Source: an uncultured Traorella sp.
GTDB lineage: Bacteria; Bacillota_I; Bacilli_A; Erysipelotrichales; Erysipelotrichaceae
Direction of reading: 5' to 3'
Assembly (NCBI GenBank): GCA_945938205.1
Contig: CAMEUL010000050.1
Location: forward strand, 1 to 8,869
DNA: 8,869 nucleotides
Shown here: piece by piece, positions 1-7,035 of the stretch
How positions within the stretch are numbered: position 1 is the first letter of the stretch
How the letters are laid out: each line of letters starts with the position of its first letter
Translations under genes and position numbers: made by a program
The notes under the pieces: generated by a model
Database searches by the model: none
What the model was told of the DNA's origin: nothing
What the model saw: only the letters and a program-made list of their open reading frames with translations

Positions 1-55
1 TTTGAGATTCGATGCATTTTTTATTTTTCGACTGTTTTATTCGTTACAGCCTCTT

Positions 56-1720
56 CTATCGATTACTGCGTGTGCGTCGCTTTTTAGTCGTTTCTTTTCG
101 ACTGCCAGTTTTTTTCTTTCTGACAACCTTATATCCTTGTCCTTCGTCCACCTTCACATTCACATCATAGTTTCGAATTCTGCATAGACTCATGTGTTCA
201 AGTACTTCTTCTGCTTTTTCTTTTTGAATATGTACAATGGAATAACTTCCCTTCATTTCAATCTTTCCGATGATGTCACTTTTGGTATGACAATATTCCG
301 AAATGGCAGCCACCAAATGAGAAGGAGTTACTTTCTGATTCTTCCCAACATTGAAATGAAGAGGTAGGGTTTCTCCCTGATAGATTTTATTGACTTTCTG
401 TTTAGAATCACTTAATTCAGTTACATCAATATCCAAAGGCTTATAGCTCATTGAAATCAGAGCACTTACAAGATTCTCAATAGAAACTCCTTTGGAAAGC
501 AACTGATTCGCCATTTCGATACTTTCTGAATCAATTCCTTCAGAACACGCCTCGATGACTTTTTCCATATATTTATTCTGATTTCTTTCAATCAGCACAG
601 CACTGGTTGGCAGTGTTTCCTTTTCAATATGGGTTTTAGTCATATGTGCAATTTCATGAATGAAGCGCTGCTGGCTTTTTCCTGAAACAAGGGTAATCGC
701 CTTTCCTTTTTTTCCTGCGCGTCCGGTTCTTCCAACTCGATGAATGTAATATTCATTATCCTGTGGAATATCATAATTCACGACAAGATCAATATCATCA
801 ACATCAATGCCTCGGGCAGCCACATCGGTAGCAATCAAGATCGGATAATTTCTTTGTTTGAACTGATTCATGACACGAGTCCTAACTTGCTGTTTCATGT
901 CGCCATGAAGTCCAATAGCTTTGATGTCATGCTCATTCAGTTCATCAACAAGATCATCCACCATCTTTTTGGTATTCGTGAAAATCATGGTCAGATTGGG
1001 CTGCATGGTTTCTAAGATCACACGCAAGGCATCCGTTTTTCTTCCACGCTTACATTCATAATAAACCTGATGAACGGTATCGATGGTACGCTGTGCACTT
1101 TTGATTTCAATAATGACAGGATCATGCTGGAACTGTTCACAAATCTTCATGATGGCCGGCGGCATCGTAGCCGAAAACAGTGCCATCTGATAAGTGTGCT
1201 TCATATATTCCAGAATGGTTTCAATATCTTCTTTGAATCCCATATTCAGCATTTCATCAGCTTCATCCAGGATCACCATCGATATATCATCCAGTTTCAA
1301 TGTTTTTCTTCTTAAGTGATCCATTACTCGTCCAGGTGTCCCAACAACAATATTGGCTCCTCGCTTCAAAAGCTTGATCTGATTCTCAATGGATTCTCCA
1401 CCGTAAATCGGAACAATTTTGATTCCTTCTTTATATTTCGCAAATTTCCTCAGTTCGGTCGCAATCTGAATATCCAGCTCACGGGTAGGTGAGAGTATCA
1501 GAATTTGTGGCTGTTTATTGGATGGATCCACCTTTTCAATAGCAGGAAGTCCAAAAGCAGCTGTTTTTCCAGTACCTGTATGACTCTTTCCCAGTACATC
1601 TCTGTTTTTAAGTAAAGCAGGAATAGCTTGTATCTGAATGGAGGTTGGTTCCAAATAGCCACATTCGCTCACTGCCTGTACGATTTCATAGCTTAATCCT
1701 AATTTATAAAATTGACTCAT
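56..1720 (-). CDS. DEAD-box ATP-dependent RNA helicase with DbpA/CsdA-like C-terminal RNA-binding domain
   Basis: This gene encodes a 554-residue cytoplasmic RNA helicase that would unwind or remodel RNA using ATP, probably in ribosome assembly, mRNA turnover or cold adaptation. All core motifs are visible: Q motif Gln29, Walker A HTGTGKT at 47-53, PTRELD at 78-83, TPGR at 128-131, DEAD at 152-155, SAT at 183-185, ATDVAARGID at 297-306 and HRVGRTGR at 327-334. Residues about 457-525 resemble the DbpA/CsdA RNA-binding fold, and residues 531-554 form a Lys/Arg-rich tail. The Ia motif reads PTRELD where PTRELA is usual. I chose the ATG at 1718-1720 because AGAGG lies 5 nt upstream and a promoter ends just before it; the in-frame ATG at 1748-1750 lies at about the -10 element. 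The gene appears monocistronic and divergent from relQ. It could be named cshA or deaD; the family call is firm, the subfamily is not. Confidence 0.95.
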   Translation of the reverse strand: MSQFYKLGLSYEIVQAVSECGYLEPTSIQIQAIPALLKNRDVLGKSHTGTGKTAAFGLPAIEKVDPSNKQPQILILSPTRELDIQIATELRKFAKYKEGIKIVPIYGGESIENQIKLLKRGANIVVGTPGRVMDHLRRKTLKLDDISMVILDEADEMLNMGFKEDIETILEYMKHTYQMALFSATMPPAIMKICEQFQHDPVIIEIKSAQRTIDTVHQVYYECKRGRKTDALRVILETMQPNLTMIFTNTKKMVDDLVDELNEHDIKAIGLHGDMKQQVRTRVMNQFKQRNYPILIATDVAARGIDVDDIDLVVNYDIPQDNEYYIHRVGRTGRAGKKGKAITLVSGKSQQRFIHEIAHMTKTHIEKETLPTSAVLIERNQNKYMEKVIEACSEGIDSESIEMANQLLSKGVSIENLVSALISMSYKPLDIDVTELSDSKQKVNKIYQGETLPLHFNVGKNQKVTPSHLVAAISEYCHTKSDIIGKIEMKGSYSIVHIQKEKAEEVLEHMSLCRIRNYDVNVKVDEGQGYKVVRKKKTGSRKETTKKRRTRSNR

Positions 1721-1724
1721 TGTT

Positions 1725-1730
1725 TCCTCT
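1725..1730 (-). promoter_or_regulatory. Ribosome binding site deciding the helicase start
   Basis: The minus strand reads AGAGGA followed by a 4-nt gap and the ATG at 1718-1720. The in-frame ATG ten codons further upstream has no comparable purine-rich stretch, so this site supports the shorter 554-residue protein that begins MSQFYKLG. Confidence 0.75.
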
Positions 1731-1748
1731 TTCTGTATGAACTGATAC

Positions 1749-1776
1749 ACTATATCACACTTTCCTAAAATTGCAA
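1749..1776 (-). promoter_or_regulatory. Predicted sigma-A promoter of the helicase gene
   Basis: On the minus strand, TTGCAA (1771-1776, 4 of 6 matches to the -35 consensus) is followed after 16 nt by TATAGT (1749-1754, 5 of 6 matches to the -10 consensus). A TG dinucleotide one base before the hexamer makes it an extended -10. Transcription would begin near 1742, giving a leader of about 20 nt that carries the ribosome binding site. This is read by eye and has not been tested. Confidence 0.6.
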
Positions 1777-1789
1777 ATGAAACCCCACA

Positions 1790-1815
1790 TTTTCACAAAA
1801 TATCCTGTGTGAAAA
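1790..1815. repeat. Perfect 8-bp inverted repeat in the divergent intergenic region, possible operator
   Basis: TTTTCACA at 1790-1797 and TGTGAAAA at 1808-1815 are exact reverse complements separated by 10 nt. The repeat centre (about 1802) lies roughly 60 bp upstream of the inferred helicase transcription start and about 50 bp before the relQ start codon. Neither strand has a T-run directly after the repeat, so it does not look like a terminator. A two-fold-symmetric regulator binding site is the simplest reading, but no regulator can be named. Confidence 0.4.
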
Positions 1816-1853
1816 GCCATAATTTTATATTATACTTAAATAGGTGATAATTA

Positions 1854-2546
1854 ATGAACGAAGTTGTACATTTTAATCAGATGAAAATTCAGTTGGACAA
1901 GACACTTTTGCTTTACAATGCCGCAATGGATGAAATGGTGACACGCATTCAGATCCTCAATCGTGAATTCAAAATAGAAAATAATTATTCTCCGATCGAA
2001 CATATTTCTTCCCGCATCAAATCTGTCGAAAGCATTTATAAAAAAATGAAGAAATATAATCTTGAAGTGTCATTAGATAATATGGTCAAGCATATTGAGG
2101 ATATTGCTGGTATACGAATTGTCTGCAAATTCACCAGTGATATTTATGCATTGGTTGAACTGATTGAAAAACAGCATGATATTCAGATCCTTCAACATAA
2201 AGATTATATAAAAAATCAGAAGCCGAGCGGCTATCAGAGCTATCATCTGATCGTATCCGTTCCGGTTTCCCTTAAAGAAGGTTGTATCAATACCAAGGTA
2301 GAAATTCAGATACGTACGATTGCCATGGATTTTTGGGCCTCCATTGAACATAAGATCCGGTATAAATATGAAAAAGATATCCCACCTCATGTTCAGCGTG
2401 AACTGAAAGAGTGTGCGGATATCGTAAAGTTTTTAGATCAAAAAATGCTATCACTCAATGAAGAGGTCAAACAGGGACAATCAGAACCAGAAGATTCTAT
2501 GGATAATATGATCACTGCATTAAAAGATGTGATCCAAAATCAGTAA
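1854..2546 (+). CDS. relQ: Small alarmone synthetase, (p)ppGpp synthetase of RelQ/YjbM type
   Basis: This 230-residue protein has only a RelA/SpoT-type synthetase domain. It should transfer pyrophosphate from ATP to GDP or GTP to make the stringent-response alarmones ppGpp/pppGpp. Visible motifs are RIKSVESIYKK at 54-64, DIAGIRIVC at 83-91 with Asp83, KDYI at 116-119 followed by KPSGYQSYH at 123-131, and EIQIRTIAMDFW at 150-161 with Glu150 followed by IEH at 164-166. There is no HD hydrolase, TGS or ACT domain, and the length is close to the roughly 210 residues usual for small synthetases. The segment after the catalytic core (YKYEKDIPPHV at 170-180, then FLDQKM and EEVKQGQ) resembles RelQ/YjbM more than RelP/YwaC. 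AGGTGA at 1842-1847 lies 6 nt before the ATG. No convincing promoter pair is visible: TATACT at 1831-1836 is too close to the Shine-Dalgarno sequence. The gene stands alone and converges on the oxidoreductase gene, overlapping it by 7 bp. Confidence 0.93.
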   Translation: MNEVVHFNQMKIQLDKTLLLYNAAMDEMVTRIQILNREFKIENNYSPIEHISSRIKSVESIYKKMKKYNLEVSLDNMVKHIEDIAGIRIVCKFTSDIYALVELIEKQHDIQILQHKDYIKNQKPSGYQSYHLIVSVPVSLKEGCINTKVEIQIRTIAMDFWASIEHKIRYKYEKDIPPHVQRELKECADIVKFLDQKMLSLNEEVKQGQSEPEDSMDNMITALKDVIQNQ

Positions 2547-3466
2547 CGCTGTTTTTTCATTTCCTCAAGTACTTTTACGATTTCTAGAGAAGCTTTTCTT
2601 GACATCACAGGACTTTCCAAAAGTCCTTTTTTTATACATTCTATCGCGTGATTGATTTCTCCTGTGAAATCACTTTTTTGTTCTACATTGATTTCTTCAT
2701 TCATAATAAGACCCACGTTGTTTTTCCAGTAATCCAGGATCTTGATTTCTCCTTTACTTCCGGTAATGATTCCATAAGAAGGTTCATCATAGATCCAGCT
2801 GCAGGAAAGATCTGCCACAATGCCATTTTGATAAATCAATTGACACTTTCCCTCAAAATCAACCAATTCACTGTCATGATTCTTTACATTAAAATGCATG
2901 GTAGTAATTTTACTGTCACTGAAAAGATTGGCAAAACAAATAGGATACACACCGACATCATAAAAGCATCCTCCCATCTTTTCTTCCTTATTGGTTTCAC
3001 TTAAACCATTCAAATCGAAAGATCGGCAATATTTGGCGGTAATATGTTGAATCTCACCAATTTCATGAATTCTCTTTTTCATTTCCGTATTCAACGGTGT
3101 AAAACAGGTTTTATGTGCTTCCATCAGAAAACACTGCTGTTTTTGTGCCAGATCAAAAAGTTCTTCCAGCTGTTTTGTGTTTTCCACAAATGGTTTTTCA
3201 CAAATGACATGTTTGTGATGCAAAAGACACTGTTCTGTCAATGAATAATGGGTAGCATTGATGGTGGCAATATAAATTAGATCCACCTGTTCATCCTTCA
3301 TACATTCCTCATACGTATAGGCATGAGGAATGTTATAAAGTGATGCAAACGCCTGTGCTTTCTTCACATCTCTACTAGCAACAGCGTAAAGCGTTCCATT
3401 TGAATATTCAATGCCTTTCGCAATTCGATGGGCAATATGCCCACATCCCAGGATCGCAATATTCAT
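2540..3466 (-). CDS. Gfo/Idh/MocA-family NAD(P)-dependent oxidoreductase
   Basis: This 308-residue soluble protein belongs to the glucose-fructose oxidoreductase / inositol dehydrogenase / MocA family. These enzymes oxidise or reduce sugars, inositols or related polyols with a nicotinamide cofactor; the substrate cannot be told from sequence. The N-terminal Rossmann fold shows GCGHIA at 7-12, the cofactor loop ASRD at 30-33 and the family signature CEKPF at 89-93 with Lys91. The C-terminal domain shows FLMEAHKTCFTP at 113-124 and GGCFYDVGVYP at 165-175, the usual family positions for active-site residues. The ATG at 3464-3466 is chosen because it directly opens the Rossmann strand (MNIAILGCG). 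An ATG 29 codons upstream (3551-3553) lies inside hydA and adds residues unlike the family. No clear Shine-Dalgarno sequence precedes the start, and a terminator hairpin ends only 10 bp upstream of it. It converges on relQ, so no terminator fits between the two genes. Confidence 0.88.
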   Translation of the reverse strand: MNIAILGCGHIAHRIAKGIEYSNGTLYAVASRDVKKAQAFASLYNIPHAYTYEECMKDEQVDLIYIATINATHYSLTEQCLLHHKHVICEKPFVENTKQLEELFDLAQKQQCFLMEAHKTCFTPLNTEMKKRIHEIGEIQHITAKYCRSFDLNGLSETNKEEKMGGCFYDVGVYPICFANLFSDSKITTMHFNVKNHDSELVDFEGKCQLIYQNGIVADLSCSWIYDEPSYGIITGSKGEIKILDYWKNNVGLIMNEEINVEQKSDFTGEINHAIECIKKGLLESPVMSRKASLEIVKVLEEMKKQRY

Positions 3467-3476
3467 AAAGATACAA

Positions 3477-3500
3477 GAAAAAGACCTAGTGGTCTTTTTC
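3477..3500 (-). terminator. Rho-independent terminator of the hydrogenase operon, overlapping the hydA stop
   Basis: Arms GAAAAAGACC (3477-3486) and GGTCTTTTTC (3491-3500) are perfect 10-bp complements around a 4-nt loop. On the minus strand the hairpin core GACC-ACTA-GGTC is preceded by A residues and followed by TTTTTTC, the compact form common in Firmicutes. The hydA stop codon (3486-3488) lies at the hairpin apex, so the upstream arm is the last codons of hydA. By symmetry it could also work on the plus strand, although no plus-strand gene ends here. Confidence 0.8.
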
Positions 3501-5237
3501 AAATCTCTCTTTCTTTGAATAATGTGTATGAAGCAGATGATGTGCCAGTTCACTGCATGGTTCGCCTAAGAAGTTTGCATACAGCTGCTGGATCTGCTTG
3601 TTTTCATGAGATTTACGAACAGGCATTTCTACGTCTTCATCATATAAAGCCTGAGCACGTTTGGCTTTATAATCAAAGCCTTTATTCTTCAATTGAGCAC
3701 TGACATATGGCATACCTCCACCATTGATACATCCTCCAGGACATCCCATGATTTCAATGAAATGATATTTGGATTCTCCACGACGAATTTCTTCCAGAAG
3801 AGGTTTCGCAATGCTCATAGAATGTGCTATAGCTACATGGATTTCCATACCGGCAATTTCCAAAGTTGCTTCTTTCAAGCCTTCAACGCCACGAACAGCA
3901 TGATATTCAATATCTTTCAGATCTTTCTTCTCAAGAACATCGGCTACTGTTCTTAATGCAGCTTCCATTACACCACCGCTGGTACCAAAGATAACACCGG
4001 CACCACTGTATTCACCAAACATATCCTGATCAAATTCACTGTCGACAAGATCCACAAAATTGATACCGAACATTTTGATCAGACGTCCGCATTCACGTGT
4101 GGTCAAAACAGCATCGACATCTTGCATACCTTCAGATACGTTTTCAGGTTTGCTGATTTCACCTTTCTTCGCCACACATGGCATAATGGATACGACATAG
4201 ATATCCTTTGGATCAATGCCTTTTTCTTTGGCGTAATAACTCTTAAGAATCGCACCAAACATCATATGTGGTGATTTACAGCTTGACAGATGATCTAAAA
4301 GATCAGGGTATTCGTATTCACAGTATTTGATCCATCCTGGTGAACAAGATGTGATCATTGGCAGTTTTCCACCTGTCTTGACACGCTGGATAAATTCTGT
4401 ACCTTCTTCCATGATAGTAAGGTCAGCACCATAATTAGTATCATATACTCGATCAAATCCACAAAGTTTCAAGGCAGTAACCATTCTTCCAGTAACTTTA
4501 GTACCAACAGGCAAACCAAATTCTTCACCCAGACCGGCACGAATTGCTGGAGCAGTCTGAACGATGACATGTTTTGTAGGATCATTTAAAGCCTTGATGA
4601 CATCATGGATGGCTTCTTTTTCATGTAAAGCACCTACCGGACAAGCATTGACACATTGTCCGCACTGCATACAGTTCACATCTTTCATGGAAAGATCAAA
4701 CACAGGGCCCACACTTGTCTTAAATCCACGGTTGATATAATTGAGAACACCTAAGCCTTGGATCTTTTCACAGGTTGCCACACATCTTCCACATAAGACA
4801 CATTTGCTGGTATCACGAACGATTCCTGTAGAAGCATCATCGTATGTTGGCTTGGTCTTTTCACCTTTATAAGCATCTTCTCGAACTCCGACCTGCTGAG
4901 CCAGACGCTGCAGTTCACAATTGTTGTTGCGGATACACTGCAGACAGTTTTTTGAGTGATTGGAAAGAATCAGTTCTACGACCCCTTTTCTGGCTTCTAA
5001 TGCTTTTTGAGAGTTTGTGAACACTTCCATGCCTTCACTTACCGGATAAATACAGGCAGCACACAGATTACGGGCTCCTTTAACTTCTACTTGGCACACA
5101 CGACAAGCTCCTGTTCCCGTGATATCTTTCAGATAGCAGAGAGTAGGAATTTGAATATTGTTTTTCTGAGCAGCTTCAAGAATCGTACTTCCTTCTTCTG
5201 CTTCAATTTCGATATTATTGATTTTCAGTTTGATCAT
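3486..5237 (-). CDS. hydA: [FeFe] hydrogenase catalytic subunit, group A, HndD/HydA type
   Basis: This 583-residue cytoplasmic subunit reduces protons to H2 or oxidises H2 at the H-cluster. Domains in order: an N-terminal [2Fe-2S] domain (Cys34, Cys45, Cys48, Cys62; Cys59 is extra), the His94-Cys98-Cys101-Cys107 [4Fe-4S] motif, and two [4Fe-4S] motifs (Cys146/149/152/156 and Cys189/192/195/199). The H-cluster domain follows with L1 TSCSPGW at 296-302, L2 MPCVAKKGE at 352-360 and L3 EIMGCPGGCINGGGMP at 495-510. The C-terminal small-subunit-like region (RKSHENKQIQQLY from 541) is present. This M3 arrangement and the length match the roughly 574-residue clostridial CpI enzyme. L1 has Ser299 where CpI has a second Cys. 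AGGAG at 5246-5250 lies 8 nt before the ATG, and the gene follows the HndC-like gene by 11 bp, so it is probably the catalytic part of an NAD(P)H-linked complex. No maturase genes (hydE, hydF, hydG) are in the window, and the operon terminates at its stop. Confidence 0.96.
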   Translation of the reverse strand: MIKLKINNIEIEAEEGSTILEAAQKNNIQIPTLCYLKDITGTGACRVCQVEVKGARNLCAACIYPVSEGMEVFTNSQKALEARKGVVELILSNHSKNCLQCIRNNNCELQRLAQQVGVREDAYKGEKTKPTYDDASTGIVRDTSKCVLCGRCVATCEKIQGLGVLNYINRGFKTSVGPVFDLSMKDVNCMQCGQCVNACPVGALHEKEAIHDVIKALNDPTKHVIVQTAPAIRAGLGEEFGLPVGTKVTGRMVTALKLCGFDRVYDTNYGADLTIMEEGTEFIQRVKTGGKLPMITSCSPGWIKYCEYEYPDLLDHLSSCKSPHMMFGAILKSYYAKEKGIDPKDIYVVSIMPCVAKKGEISKPENVSEGMQDVDAVLTTRECGRLIKMFGINFVDLVDSEFDQDMFGEYSGAGVIFGTSGGVMEAALRTVADVLEKKDLKDIEYHAVRGVEGLKEATLEIAGMEIHVAIAHSMSIAKPLLEEIRRGESKYHFIEIMGCPGGCINGGGMPYVSAQLKNKGFDYKAKRAQALYDEDVEMPVRKSHENKQIQQLYANFLGEPCSELAHHLLHTHYSKKERFEKDH

Positions 5238-5248
5238 AATACTTTCTC

Positions 5249-7027
5249 CTATCTTAACTCAACTGCATTAAAGTGACAGCTGGTCATACATGCACCGCAC
5301 TTGATACACTTGCTGGTATCAATCTTGAATGGTTCAACACCAGGTACCCCACTAATAGCCTGTACAGGACAATTCTTCGCACAGAGTGAACATTTCTTAC
5401 ATTTTGTTGGATCAATGGAATAAGAAAGCAATGCCTTGCAGACTTTTGCAGGACAGCGTTTTTCTTTCACGTGAGCTTCATATTCATCTCTGAAGAAACG
5501 AAGTGTTGAAAGCACAGGATTTGGTGCTGTCTGTCCAAGTCCACACAAGGCAGTGCTTTTGATCGTGTAACAGAGTTTTTCGAGTTCATCGATGGTTTCC
5601 ATCGTGCCTCTTCCTTCACAGATATCTGTCAGCATTTCCAATAAACGTTTGGTTCCGACACGGCAAGGGGTACATTTACCACAGGATTCATCAACGATAA
5701 AGTCCATATAGAAACGAGCAATATCCACCATACAGTTATCTTCATCCATGACGATCATACCGCCGCTTCCCATCATGGAACCTTTAGCTACCAGAGTATC
5801 AAAATCAATTGGCGAATCCAGATCTTTTTCAGTAAGACATCCTCCACTTGGGCCTCCTGTCTGAACAGCCTTGAAACGTTTGTTGTTTGGACATCCGCCA
5901 CCAATTTCATAAATAACTTCACGCAGTGTTGTTCCCATTGGCACTTCCACAAGTCCGGTATTCACGACTTTACCACCTAACGCAAACACTTTGGTACCGC
6001 TAGATTTTTCTGTTCCAATAGATTTGAACCAATCAGCACCATTATTGATGATCTGAGCAACATTTGCGAATGTTTCCACATTGTTGATAATGGTTGGTTT
6101 TCCCCAGACACCTTTCTGTGCAGGGAACGGTGGTTTAGGCATTGGCATGCCTCGTTTTCCTTCTATGGAAGCAATCAAAGCTGTTTCTTCACCGCAAACA
6201 AAAGCACCGGCTCCTAAACGAAGTTCAAGATCAAAACTGAAATCCGTTGAAAAGATATTCTTTCCTAACAGACCCAGTTCTCTAGCCTGACCAATCGCGA
6301 TATTCAAACGTTCAACAGCAATTGGATATTCAGCACGGCTATAAATATAACCATATCCGGCAATGGCCATCGCTTCAATGACACTGTGAGGATCTCCTTC
6401 CAAAATGGAACGATCCATAAATGCACCTGGATCTCCTTCATCGGCATTACAGATGACATATTTCTGATCATTGACTTCCTTTGCTGCAAACTGCCATTTG
6501 AGTCCAGTAGGGAATCCTCCTCCCCCACGTCCTCTTAAGCCTGACTTCTTGATTTCATCTACCACTTCGGCAGGTGTCATCTCTGTCAGCGCTTTTCCAA
6601 GAGCCATATAGCCGTCACGAGCGATATATTCATTGATGTCTTCCGGATTGATCACACCGCAGTTACGTAAAGCAATACGCTTCTGTTTCGCATAGAAACG
6701 GATCTTGTCAATATTGAAAACCTTTTCCTGAGTGGCTTCATCGACATCATGCATTTCCAGTCGTTCAACACGACGTCCTTTATAAATGTGTTCATTGACA
6801 ATTTCACTAACATCTTCTACTTTCACCTGGCAATAGAAAACACGATCTGGATGGATGGCAACGATTGGACCTTTCTGACATAAGCCAAAGCATCCGGTCT
6901 TAACAACTTTCACTTCTTTTTCCAGGCCTTTTTCCTGAAGAAGACGAGTGAATTCCTGTTCAATCAAATCTGATTTTGAAGAGGTACATCCTGTTCCTCC
7001 GCAAATGAGTACATTCATTCTTTCCAT
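5249..7027 (-). CDS. hndC: NAD(P)H-linked hydrogenase flavoprotein subunit, HndC/HydB (NuoF-like)
   Basis: This 592-residue diaphorase subunit would exchange electrons with NAD(P)H through FMN and relay them over Fe-S clusters to the hydrogenase subunit encoded next. Residues 1-80 are a thioredoxin-like [2Fe-2S] domain (Cys9, Cys14, Cys46, Cys50). The NuoF core carries the glycine-rich nucleotide/FMN segment GLRGRGGGGFPTGLKW at 163-178, NADEGDPG at 194-201 and GAGAFVCGEETAL at 272-284. A SLBB-like region lies around 340-410. The NuoF-type [4Fe-4S] motif ESCGKCTPC is at 447-455, with its fourth Cys at 495. Two ferredoxin clusters close the protein (Cys543/546/549/553 and Cys574/577/580/584). 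The extra N- and C-terminal cluster domains distinguish it from respiratory NuoF and match the HndC/HydB type. The ATG at 7025-7027 has AGGTGA 4 nt upstream; an ATG three codons later is the alternative. The gap to the upstream gene is 8 bp. Complex I membership is unlikely, because no other nuo genes are present. Confidence 0.95.
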   Translation of the reverse strand: MERMNVLICGGTGCTSSKSDLIEQEFTRLLQEKGLEKEVKVVKTGCFGLCQKGPIVAIHPDRVFYCQVKVEDVSEIVNEHIYKGRRVERLEMHDVDEATQEKVFNIDKIRFYAKQKRIALRNCGVINPEDINEYIARDGYMALGKALTEMTPAEVVDEIKKSGLRGRGGGGFPTGLKWQFAAKEVNDQKYVICNADEGDPGAFMDRSILEGDPHSVIEAMAIAGYGYIYSRAEYPIAVERLNIAIGQARELGLLGKNIFSTDFSFDLELRLGAGAFVCGEETALIASIEGKRGMPMPKPPFPAQKGVWGKPTIINNVETFANVAQIINNGADWFKSIGTEKSSGTKVFALGGKVVNTGLVEVPMGTTLREVIYEIGGGCPNNKRFKAVQTGGPSGGCLTEKDLDSPIDFDTLVAKGSMMGSGGMIVMDEDNCMVDIARFYMDFIVDESCGKCTPCRVGTKRLLEMLTDICEGRGTMETIDELEKLCYTIKSTALCGLGQTAPNPVLSTLRFFRDEYEAHVKEKRCPAKVCKALLSYSIDPTKCKKCSLCAKNCPVQAISGVPGVEPFKIDTSKCIKCGACMTSCHFNAVELR

Positions 7028-7035
7028 ATCTTCAC

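Noticed and set aside
1..55. Possible terminator for the helicase gene
   Set aside because: A weak 6-bp stem with a G-U pair can be drawn just after the stop codon on the minus strand, but it is followed by A-rich rather than T-rich sequence, so it does not fit an intrinsic terminator.
25..104. Direct repeat of TTTTCGACTG at 25-34 and 95-104
   Set aside because: One copy lies downstream of the helicase stop and one in its Lys/Arg-rich tail. It is short and in low-complexity sequence, so chance is the simplest explanation.
740..1315. Plus-strand open frames opposite the helicase gene
   Set aside because: They are antisense to conserved helicase motifs, and their translations have no domain features or good ribosome binding sites.
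1831..1836. TATACT as the relQ -10 element
   Set aside because: Transcription would begin within the AGGTGA ribosome binding site, and no -35 element is present at 16-18 bp. The alternative CATAAT at 1818-1823 with TTCACA at 1792-1797 has a 20-nt spacer, which is too long to support.
3467..3553. Longer N-terminus for the oxidoreductase starting inside hydA
   Set aside because: The extra 29 residues come from the antisense-free overlap with hydA and the terminator and do not resemble the family, whose proteins begin at the Rossmann strand.
3428..3703. Plus-strand open frame spanning the hydA terminator
   Set aside because: It runs antisense through the end of hydA, the terminator and the start of the oxidoreductase gene, with no recognisable product.
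6304..6528. Minus-strand open frame of 74 codons
   Set aside because: It is an alternative frame inside the HndC-like gene, whose own frame carries the NAD/FMN-binding motifs here.
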